Shown piece by piece: positions 57,417-64,000 of a stretch of 64,000 nucleotides of DNA. The translations under genes and the position numbers were made by a program. Position 1 is the first letter of the stretch. Each line of letters begins with the position of its first letter. Source of the DNA: an uncultured Collinsella sp. (lineage in GTDB: Bacteria > Actinomycetota > Coriobacteriia > Coriobacteriales > Coriobacteriaceae); NCBI GenBank assembly GCA_900541055.1, contig UQHZ01000001.1:135515-199514 (forward strand). Reading direction: 5' to 3'. The notes under the pieces are model-generated. The model had not been told where the DNA came from. It worked only from the letters and a program-made list of their open reading frames with translations, and searched no databases.

Positions 57417-58307
57417 ATGAGTGATTTTGTCCTGACCTGTGAATCCGCCGCCGACCGAACCCGTGAGTTCTTTGCGTCGCGCAATATCCCTGTCGTGTGT
57501 TTTCATTACGAGATCGACGATGTTGTCTATACGGACGATCTGTATCAGTCGATTACGCCGGACAAGTTTTTTGCCCAGATTGCCGCGGGCGCCATGCCCA
57601 AGACGTCTCAGGTGAGCGTGGGTGAGTACGAGGAGTTTTGGGAGCCGTTTGTTGCCGAGGGTAAAGACGTGCTGCACCTGACGTTGTCGTCGGGTATTTC
57701 GGGCACGTATGGATCGGCCTGCGTCGCGGCGCAGATGCTTGCGGATCGCTATCCCGAGGGCGGCAAGGTGCGCGTCATCGATTCGCTGGGGGCGTCTTCG
57801 GGCTTTGGTCTGTTGCTGGAATATGCCGCCGACGTGCGCGATAGCGGGGCTTCACTCGACGAGACGGCTGCTTGGATCGAGGAGCATAAACTCAACCTTC
57901 ACCACTGGTTCTTCTCGACCGATCTGTCGAGCTACCTGCGCGGCGGTCGCATTTCGGCTGCGAGCGCGATCATCGGCACGGCGCTTAAGATTTGCCCACT
58001 TATGACGGTCGATTGCGAAGGTGGGCTGTCGCCACGTGAGAAGATTCGCACCAAAAAGCGCGCGATTTCCGAGATGGCTAAGACCATGATGAAACACGTG
58101 CAGGACGGTGTGGATTATTCGGGTAAGTGCATCTTGTCCCATTCGGCGTGCCGCGAGGATGCCGAGGCAGTTGCGGCGCTGATTGAGGAACAAGTTCCGC
58201 AGCTCAAAGGCAAGATTGAGATCAACAATATCGGTGCTCTGATCGGTTCGCACACCGGACCTGGTACGGTGGCGCTCTTCTTTATGGGCGACAAACGCGT
58301 GGATTAA
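57417..58307 (+). CDS. DegV family fatty-acid-binding protein
   Basis: A 296-residue cytosolic protein of the DegV (EDD) fold, which binds fatty acids, in some bacteria as the FakB partner of a fatty-acid kinase. ATG 57417 follows AAGGAG. Conserved elements are SAADRTREFF, KTSQVSVGEY, LTLSSGISGTYGSA, LSSYLRGGRIS and HTGPGTVALFF. FakB proteins usually come in several copies; the kinase is not in this window. Confidence 0.9.
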   Translation: MSDFVLTCESAADRTREFFASRNIPVVCFHYEIDDVVYTDDLYQSITPDKFFAQIAAGAMPKTSQVSVGEYEEFWEPFVAEGKDVLHLTLSSGISGTYGSACVAAQMLADRYPEGGKVRVIDSLGASSGFGLLLEYAADVRDSGASLDETAAWIEEHKLNLHHWFFSTDLSSYLRGGRISAASAIIGTALKICPLMTVDCEGGLSPREKIRTKKRAISEMAKTMMKHVQDGVDYSGKCILSHSACREDAEAVAALIEEQVPQLKGKIEINNIGALIGSHTGPGTVALFFMGDKRVD

Positions 58308-58341
58308 TTCGCCCCATCACGTCGCGCACGATTGCTCAAAC

Positions 58342-58376
58342 GAAAACGGCCCGTCTCACGTTTTGTGGGGCGGGCC
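58342..58376 (-). terminator. Terminator after the TIM-barrel gene
   Basis: On the minus strand GGCCCGCCCCAC pairs with GTGAGACGGGCC, followed by TTTTCG. It may also serve degV weakly. Confidence 0.75.
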
Positions 58377-58388
58377 TTGCAGTTGCGG

Positions 58389-59480
58389 CTAGCGTTTCTT
58401 GCCGCGGAAGAAGAAGCCGTGGAGCGATGGCTTGAGGCCGCGGTTGGCGCGGCGCTCCTCGATATGATCGTGGATCGAAGCGACGCGTTCGATAACCTCG
58501 TCGGGAATCGGCACGTCGGGATTCATGTTCTCGACCTGACTGATCTCGGCGGCGGCAACCTGGTCAATAATGGGCACATCGTCGCGCGAGATGACGGGCG
58601 TTGCGTCTTCCTTCATCTTGCGGTAACGCTCCATCATGTCGGTCTGCAGCTGTTGGGCCGAAGGCGGCGTCCAGATGATGGCGTTGGCGCCGGCGGCGAT
58701 GGTTTCGCGGATGCTCTCGGGCGTCTTGCCGCCCGGCGCGATGAGCGGCAGATTGGGATAGTGCTCGCGCAGTTCACGCAGAACCTGCGGCGTGTTCTTG
58801 CCGGCCGCGATGTTGAGGATCTTGGCTCCGGCGCGCACTTTGGCATGCGCATCATCGTCGCAACGTACGACCGTGGCGATGACGGGGATGTCGGCGATGT
58901 TGGTGATGTGCTCGACCATCTCGGCAGTGGCGGGGGAGTTGACCACGCAGCCCGCCGCGCCCTGCATCTCTGAGACGGCCGCCATCTGTACGGAGCGCTT
59001 ACCGGTCGTAGTTCCGCCGCCCACGCCTACAAAGACCGGGCACTCGGCGACGGTCAACAGCGCCTGCGTAATGGCCGGCTGTGGCGTGAAGGGGTAAACG
59101 GCAAAGACGGCATCGGCGTTGGAGTTGCGGATGACCGCCACGTCGGTGGTGTAGATAAGCGACTTGATGCGACGACCGAAGAGCGTAAAGCCGCTGGCCT
59201 CCTCGATCTCGTCGGGCATGCGGAGAGCCGCCTTGCGCAGGCGCCCGTCGATGGGCAGCGGCTCCATGGGGAGCAGTCCGTTGGGGGTCACGGCTACCTG
59301 GGGCTCGGTGAACTCGTCTGCAAGCTCGACCTCGGAAAAATCGACCGAGGCGACGATGTCCTCGTGAACCTCGGCGGGAACATCGATGGGGGCCTGGTCG
59401 TTAGTCGCGGCAGGCGCGTCGAAGGAACTGGTGCCGACAAAGGCGTCGACGCGCTCGTTTAGGTCGTTGAGGGTGTCCAT
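58389..59480 (-). CDS. TIM-barrel protein of unknown function
   Basis: A 363-residue protein. After a variable acidic N-terminus of about 80 residues comes a conserved barrel: IKSLIYTTDVAVIRNSNADAVFAVYPFTPQP, VFVGVGGGTTTGKRSV, GCVVNSPATAEMV, VRAGAKILNIAAGKNTP and APGGKTPESIRETIAAGANAI. Homologues in gut Firmicutes are usually labelled hydrolase without proof; the glycine-rich loops suggest phosphate or nucleotide binding. No ribosome site precedes the ATG, and TAGAAT lies 10 bp upstream on the minus strand, so a leaderless transcript is possible. Confidence 0.7.
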   Translation of the reverse strand: MDTLNDLNERVDAFVGTSSFDAPAATNDQAPIDVPAEVHEDIVASVDFSEVELADEFTEPQVAVTPNGLLPMEPLPIDGRLRKAALRMPDEIEEASGFTLFGRRIKSLIYTTDVAVIRNSNADAVFAVYPFTPQPAITQALLTVAECPVFVGVGGGTTTGKRSVQMAAVSEMQGAAGCVVNSPATAEMVEHITNIADIPVIATVVRCDDDAHAKVRAGAKILNIAAGKNTPQVLRELREHYPNLPLIAPGGKTPESIRETIAAGANAIIWTPPSAQQLQTDMMERYRKMKEDATPVISRDDVPIIDQVAAAEISQVENMNPDVPIPDEVIERVASIHDHIEERRANRGLKPSLHGFFFRGKKR

Positions 59481-59671
59481 GGAGGCTCGATTCTATGCGA
59501 TGGTGGTCGGCAGGGTGCCGGCAGCGTTGTGCTTGCTAAATCGTTTGACGAGTTGATTTTTCCCCGCCGCGCCATCCGTTAGACCGAAGGGCCGGCGAAC
59601 GTGAAGGAGCTGTGGTGGCGGGTATTGAGGTGCTATCTTGAATGTCCCGTTTAAAAGAGAGGTGACGCGGT

Positions 59672-59842
59672 ATGGAATTCACAGCAATGTTGGGCTCGAT
59701 TGGCCTGTGTGTGGGCGCAATCGTTGCCGCCGCGGTCATCTACTTGGTGGTCACGGCCATTAAGGGAAAAAGGGCCGAGCGCAAGGAACGCGAGGCACTT
59801 AAGCAGCACCGTGACCAGCAGGACAAGCGCGCACGGCGATAG
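59672..59842 (+). CDS. Small membrane protein, 56 residues
   Basis: ATG 59672 follows AGAGAGGTG. One hydrophobic helix (IGLCVGAIVAAAVIYLVVTA) is followed by a highly charged tail rich in Lys, Arg, Glu and Gln. It has no relatives I can name. The charged tail would stay in the cytosol. It is convergent with the rRNA methyltransferase gene. Confidence 0.6.
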   Translation: MEFTAMLGSIGLCVGAIVAAAVIYLVVTAIKGKRAERKEREALKQHRDQQDKRARR

Positions 59843-59866
59843 TTTGTTGAGTTTTGAATCCGTGCG

Positions 59867-60970
59867 CTAGCTGCGTTTTCGGATCAGGGCGATGTAGAAG
59901 CCCTCAAAGTCGCGGCTGGGCGGAATGGTCAGCGTGCCGGGCATACCGTTGGCGACGGCCGAGACATGGCCGGCAGCGATGGCCTCGGTGAGGGCGTTGC
60001 TCTCGACGTGGGGCTCTTCGCCAGCTTCCTGGGCGCGGCGCGTTTCACTTTCGCTCGGCGTGCCGTCGAGGGGGATAAGCTCGCAGTCCATGTGCTTGTC
60101 GAGGGCCTCTTGCAGGGCGTCCTCGTTTTCCTGCGGCATAATCGAACAAGTGGAATAGACGAGCGTGCCGCCCGGCTTGAGGGCGCCCATGGCGCGGTCC
60201 AGAAGTGCTCGCTGCGAGCGGGCACACTTGTCAAGCAGCTGCTCGGTCAGGCCGCGCAGGCTCTTTTCGTTGCCGCTGATGACGGTGCCCGTGCCGGTGC
60301 AGGGGGCGTCGAGCAGGATACGGTCAAAGCGGAAGAATTCGTCGAGCTCGCGTGCGTCGATACGCATGACGGGCACGTTTTTGGCGCCCTGGCGATGGAG
60401 GTTGGCTTCGAGCTTTTCGGCGCGGGGAATGCTCATCTCGCAGGCCGTGAGGTGCGCCTGTCCCTGCGTGAGGGCGGCGATCTGCGTCGTCTTGCCGCCA
60501 GGGGCTGCGCACATGTCCAGGATGTCCTCGCCGGTCTGAGCGCCCAACACCAAAGGCGGCATCATGGACGACAGGCTCTGCAGATAGATTTTGCCGTCGC
60601 GGTAGATGTCGAGGTCCCACAGGTCGGAAACCTGGGCCTCGGGCAGGATGAAGGCGTCCGGATACCAGGCAACGGTTTGGTGCGCGATGCTGGCCTCGTC
60701 GAGTGCGGCGGCGATGTCTTCGGCGGTCGCCTTGAGCGTGTTGGCGCGCAGTGTGACTGGGCGTGTGGCCGCGGCGCCAAAGCCCTCGATCATGAGCTCG
60801 GCATCGGTGGGGGCATAGGCGCCGGCGACCGTGTCGACCATAAAGCGCGGCAGGTCGGCGGCGGAGTGTTGGGCGGCAAGCTGGTCGGAAAGCTCGGTAG
60901 CAGCAAACTGCCTGAGCTTGAGCTCGGGCTTAACCTGCTTTTTCTGCTTACGACGACGCGGCTTGGACAT
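59867..60970 (-). CDS. rRNA cytosine-C5 methyltransferase, RsmB/RsmF family
   Basis: A 367-residue SAM-dependent enzyme of the NOL1/NOP2/Sun family. The SAM-binding motif is DMCAAPGGKTTQIAAL, the catalytic pair of cysteines are in LLDAPCTGTG and VYSTCS. A Lys/Arg-rich N-terminus precedes an RNA-binding region. It lacks the RsmB NusB-like domain and the RsmF PUA-like tail is short, so the exact rRNA target cannot be assigned. The start is ATG 60970 with GGAAAG upstream. Confidence 0.9.
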   Translation of the reverse strand: MSKPRRRKQKKQVKPELKLRQFAATELSDQLAAQHSAADLPRFMVDTVAGAYAPTDAELMIEGFGAAATRPVTLRANTLKATAEDIAAALDEASIAHQTVAWYPDAFILPEAQVSDLWDLDIYRDGKIYLQSLSSMMPPLVLGAQTGEDILDMCAAPGGKTTQIAALTQGQAHLTACEMSIPRAEKLEANLHRQGAKNVPVMRIDARELDEFFRFDRILLDAPCTGTGTVISGNEKSLRGLTEQLLDKCARSQRALLDRAMGALKPGGTLVYSTCSIMPQENEDALQEALDKHMDCELIPLDGTPSESETRRAQEAGEEPHVESNALTEAIAAGHVSAVANGMPGTLTIPPSRDFEGFYIALIRKRS

Positions 60971-60996
60971 CCGTCTTTCCTTCCCATTCCATTAAA

Positions 60997-61105
60997 AGTA
61001 GTCAATTTGGGACGGGGCTATTTTAGCTACCCGTCCGTTTCGGCAGGCGTTGCAGTTAAATTTGGGACGGGGTAGCTAAAATAGCCCCGTCCCAAATTGA
61101 CTACT
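60997..61105. repeat. Perfect 34-bp inverted repeat (GGGAC family)
   Basis: The arm from 60997 (AGTAGTCAATTTGGGACGGG and on to 61030) is the exact complement of 61072-61105. The 41-base interior contains another partial direct copy of AATTTGGGACGGGG at 61059-61072. It lies between two minus-strand genes and would form a very stable hairpin. Confidence 0.92.
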
Positions 61106-61121
61106 CTGCCTTGGCGTTGGC

Positions 61122-63272
61122 CTAGTACTGGCTCTCGTGCTTGCTGAAGAAGTCGAAGCGCGGGGGCAGCGGCTTCACGCGGTGCTCGCCGGGCTTCTCG
61201 CCCAGGCTCTCCATAAACTCGTCCGTGGAGGCAAAGATGTTATCCCAGCTAAAGAAGGCGACCGGGTCGACGTCGAAGTACTCGCAGATGAGCTCGCAGC
61301 CAGCAGGGACGATGCCGTGCATGAGCACGGTCGCTACGCGCAGCTCGGTAAAGGCGTCGACGAGGGCCTGCGTCATCGCTGCATTGGCCGGCTCGCCCTC
61401 GAGTTTGTTGGCGGCCTTGGAGGCGTCGCTCCAGCGCTTGTTGGCGGCGCGCAGGTAGTCGTCGCACACGGCGAGCGCACGGTGCGTCTCGAACTTGTAC
61501 ATGGCCTGCTCAAAGGCAAGGGCGGCCTGCTCGGCAGCCTCGACCACGGCAGCAGAGGCGGCACCGGCCGGAATGCAGCCGTTGCGATAGGGGCTCTCGT
61601 CGCCCTCCTTGACGGCGACGCCGTAGAAGCAGCTGCGGGCCAGGCGGTTGAAGACGCCGGTCAAAAGGGCGCTCTCCTTAAGGGCCGGGTCGATGACGCG
61701 CTTGTCGTCGCAGGCGCGCACCTCGTTGCCGTCCTTGTCCTTGCCGGTCACGCGCGTGTCGTATGCCTTGGGGCTAAAGCTCACCGGCTTCTCGGACAGG
61801 CCGAGCGACAGCCAATGCGCGCGCATCTGCTCGCAGGTGTAGTGGTTGAGCAGGTCGTCTGCCGGCGGGGGAGGAGTCTGCGAGGACGAGCTGGCCTTTT
61901 TGCCCATGTAGAGCAGGTGATAGCAGGCGCTGACGGTGCTCTGCGTGAGGTCCCAGCCCAGGGCCTCCCACATGGCGGTCTGCGCGATGCAGTAGAAGTA
62001 GATGTTGTCCTGACCGATAAACTGGTAGATCTGAGCGTCGTCAGAGCACCACCAGTCGCGCCAGTCGAGCGAGCTGTGCTGGTAGGTGGGCGCGGGGACC
62101 TGCGTGGAGTCGGCAGCGGGCTCGCCCATGAGGGCGGCATCCTGGGCGGCGACGCCCTCGGTTACGCCGGCGGCCTTGGCATCGCGTGCGAGCACGGTAC
62201 GCGTATAGCTGATGGGCGCCCACAGGCTCTCGGGCCAGCACCAGCAGGTGACGTCGGAGACGCCATCGACCTCGGGCACCGGAACGCCCCAGTCGATGTT
62301 GCCGGTGATGCGGAAGGGCACGAGCGCCTTGCCGCTGCGGAAGCGCACGCCGCCGTTGGCGAGCACCGCGTGGGCATCGTCGCGCTCCTTCCAGCTGGGG
62401 AAGGTGACGGTAAAGCTGCTCTTGTTGCCCTCGGGCTCCAGCACGGTGTGCTCAGGAAGCTGATCCTCGACGGCATCGAAGGCCTCGCGGAACTTGTTCT
62501 GGATGTAGAGCTGTGCCGGCAGCAGCCACTCCTCCATGGTCTTGGAGACCACGGAGCGAACCTGCGGGTTCTGGGCGAGCTTGGCGGTGTAGGTCTTCAT
62601 AAAGTCGAGGTAGGCCGGCAGGTCAAAGTAGAGGTTGTCGACCGGGCGCAGCTCGGGCACCTCGCCGGTGAGCTGGCTCTTGGGCGCGATGAGCTCCTCG
62701 GGCTCAAACTGGTGACCCAGATCGCACTCGTCGGCATAGGCCTTCTCGGACTTGCAGCCCTGGATGGGGCAGCGGCCGATCACCTGGCGGCCGTTGAGGA
62801 ACGTGCCGGCCTTGGCGTCGTAGAACTGCAGCGTGGAGCGCTTGGAGATGGTGCCCTGCTCGTGCAGGCGCTCGATAATCTCGGCGGTCACTTCGTTGTG
62901 AATCTGCGCAGCCGGCTCAAGGCCCGAGCCGCCGTAGATATCGCAGCTGATGTTGTAGTTGTTGAGGGTCGCGGCCTGGCGGGAGTGATTGGACTCGACG
63001 TACTCGTTAATGGACTTGTCGTAGCCTTCGTTCTCCTTGAGCTTGCGGTAGCTCTCCATGATGGGCGAGCCATAGCAGTCGGTGCCCGAGGTGAAGATGA
63101 CGTTCTCGCGGCCCAGACGGTCGCGCAGGAAACGGGCGAAGAAGTCGGCCGGGACAAAGACGCCGCCAACGTGGCCAAAGTGAAGGCCCTTGTTGCCGTA
63201 GGGCTCGCCGGCGGTAACGATGGCGCGGCGAGGCCAGCTGGGACGGTCGTTCATGGAGTATTTGGATGCCAT
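61122..63272 (-). CDS. MetRS-like class I aminoacyl-tRNA synthetase with altered KMSKS loop
   Basis: A 716-residue protein of the MetRS type. ATG 63272 follows GAAGGAG. The HIGH-type motif is GLHFGHVGG (about 30-38). A zinc knuckle CPIQGC...DECDLGH follows at about 190-215. Where KMSKS is expected the sequence is MGKKASSSSQTPPPP (about 455-469). A Ser/Pro-rich insert stands at this place. The fold continues with anticodon-binding helices (CFYGVAVKEG...). It is either the organism's divergent MetRS or a paralogue; nothing in this window decides. Confidence 0.8.
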   Translation of the reverse strand: MASKYSMNDRPSWPRRAIVTAGEPYGNKGLHFGHVGGVFVPADFFARFLRDRLGRENVIFTSGTDCYGSPIMESYRKLKENEGYDKSINEYVESNHSRQAATLNNYNISCDIYGGSGLEPAAQIHNEVTAEIIERLHEQGTISKRSTLQFYDAKAGTFLNGRQVIGRCPIQGCKSEKAYADECDLGHQFEPEELIAPKSQLTGEVPELRPVDNLYFDLPAYLDFMKTYTAKLAQNPQVRSVVSKTMEEWLLPAQLYIQNKFREAFDAVEDQLPEHTVLEPEGNKSSFTVTFPSWKERDDAHAVLANGGVRFRSGKALVPFRITGNIDWGVPVPEVDGVSDVTCWCWPESLWAPISYTRTVLARDAKAAGVTEGVAAQDAALMGEPAADSTQVPAPTYQHSSLDWRDWWCSDDAQIYQFIGQDNIYFYCIAQTAMWEALGWDLTQSTVSACYHLLYMGKKASSSSQTPPPPADDLLNHYTCEQMRAHWLSLGLSEKPVSFSPKAYDTRVTGKDKDGNEVRACDDKRVIDPALKESALLTGVFNRLARSCFYGVAVKEGDESPYRNGCIPAGAASAAVVEAAEQAALAFEQAMYKFETHRALAVCDDYLRAANKRWSDASKAANKLEGEPANAAMTQALVDAFTELRVATVLMHGIVPAGCELICEYFDVDPVAFFSWDNIFASTDEFMESLGEKPGEHRVKPLPPRFDFFSKHESQY

Positions 63273-63404
63273 GGGACTCCTTCGCATATGGTAAGAGCGC
63301 AGCCGGGCGCGGGGCTCGGCTGCGCAGTGGTCAATTCGTGCATATCGTTCGACATTATCGCACATGCGGGCGGGTGCGTGACGGGGGCGCTATCCTAAGA
63401 TGCT

Positions 63405-63952
63405 ATGAATGAGATTTCCAACATACATGCGTTTGAAGACGAGGATTTCCTGCACGCCTGCTTTGTGTGGGGGATGGCCGTGCTTGGCGCATTTGCCGTG
63501 TGCCTGGTGCCGGTGTTTATGCTGCTGGGTGGGCCCGCGGATCTGGATGCGGCTGACGCGGGCGGTTGGACGGCCGTCTTGGGCTGGATAGTCGGCTTGG
63601 CTGCGGTTTCGGCGGCGTCATTTGCCGTGCACGAGTTGGTACACGCGGTGTTCTTTAAGCTGTTTGCGCCCGCCGGTGCGCGGGTGACCTTTGGGGCAAA
63701 TCTCGAAACCTGCATGATTTATGCCTGCGCCGAGGGCGTTGTGTATTCGCGCCGGCGGTACATGGCGGTTTGCCTGGCGCCGACGGTTGTTGTGACGGCG
63801 GCGTTCGCCCTGGGGTTTGCATGCTCGGGCTATCCGCTGCTGTGCTACCTGGCGGCTGGTCTGCACTTGTCGGGCTGTGTGGGCGATTGGTATTACGTGC
63901 GGACCATCCTGTGCGACCGTCGCATTGTCGCCTGCGAGGACACGTCCTTTGG
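63405..63952 (+). CDS. HExxH membrane protein, 3' truncated
   Basis: At least 182 residues. Four or five hydrophobic segments are seen, with the zinc-protease-like HELVHAVFFKLF near residue 72 inside the membrane region, as in the DUF3267 family of site-2-protease-like proteins. The genomic sequence stops at 63952 because adapter follows; the residues LLYTSDAADEL encoded after that are artefact. The start at ATG 63405 has only weak TAAGA upstream. Confidence 0.65.
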
Positions 63953-64000
63953 CTGTCTCTTATACACATCTGACGCTGCCGACGAACTCTAGGGTGTAGA
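63953..64000. other. Illumina Nextera adapter (not genomic)
   Basis: CTGTCTCTTATACACATCT (63953-63971) is the Tn5 mosaic end, followed by GACGCTGCCGACGA (the Nextera i5-side primer), an 8-base index ACTCTAGG and GTGTAGA, the beginning of the P5 sequence. This is unremoved read-through at a contig end. Confidence 0.98.

Noticed and set aside
61137..63398. 753-residue plus-strand frame opposite the MetRS-like gene
   Set aside because: Val/Gly/Ala/Leu-rich shadow; the minus strand carries synthetase motifs and a ribosome site.
1..64000. tRNA, rRNA or tmRNA genes
   Set aside because: Reading both strands for TpsiC-like GGTTCGAATCC and other signatures gave no convincing cloverleaf; a tRNAscan-SE run would settle it.

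Overview
The window is GC-rich, densely coded chromosomal DNA. Actinobacterial-style proteins sit with anaerobe-typical genes: a neelaredoxin-like superoxide reductase, formate-THF ligase, class III fructose-bisphosphatase, FucO-type alcohol dehydrogenase and several YgiQ/YoaK/DegV-type genes. Together with large cell-surface DUF4430 proteins this points to a gut Coriobacteriia member, most likely Collinsella or a close relative. That is an inference from protein character, because no rRNA or tRNA gene is present. The last 48 bases are not genomic: they are Illumina Nextera adapter. The window therefore ends at a contig edge, and its last gene is cut.

Layout. 1-11,000: partial ABC ATPase, orphan DinJ-like antitoxin, CPBP protease, radical-SAM YgiQ, YoaK-like membrane protein, fucO, M42 aminopeptidase, then a sulfur block (mnmA, cysK, divergent Rrf2 regulator) and a small holin-like membrane protein. 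11,400-31,300: a TrpR-family YerC regulator behind a Trp-containing leader ORF, then a DNA replication and repair stretch (addB-addA, dnaE, SWIM/SNF2 helicase, ruvC-ruvA-ruvB) interrupted by a superoxide reductase and a NadE-like protein whose two active sites both look destroyed. 31,400-44,400: fhs, an envelope protein, a CDF cation transporter, a zinc-ribbon protein, a more AT-rich islet (SHOCT protein, hicAB toxin-antitoxin, PH-like protein), a Tat-exported wall-anchored PI-PLC-like protein, a lipoprotein, and a folate C1 pair (cyclodeaminase family plus a FolD variant). 44,400-54,000: a MITE-like element, C69 dipeptidase, phasin-like protein plus UbiB kinase, then a cobalamin riboswitch in front of two DUF4430 (transcobalamin-like) surface proteins. 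54,000-64,000: two tandem GtrA proteins, fbp, degV, a TIM-barrel protein, a 56-residue membrane protein, an rRNA m5C methyltransferase, a MetRS-like protein with an altered KMSKS loop, and a truncated HExxH membrane protein.

How parts work together. fhs, the cyclodeaminase/cyclohydrolase and FolD cover formate to methylene-THF. The FolD lacks the Lys needed for cyclohydrolase activity, so its neighbour probably supplies that step. The Rrf2 regulator probably controls cysK across the shared promoter region. The B12 riboswitch and DUF4430 proteins suggest a corrinoid-controlled surface function.

A recurrent theme outside genes is palindromic DNA. At least seven intergenic inverted repeats and two solitary arms share a GGGAC core. 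There is also a 62-bp-period array of alternating inverted cores at 53,671-53,965, a nested double hairpin after fucO, and a 238-bp AT-rich MITE-like element. No transposase lies in the window.
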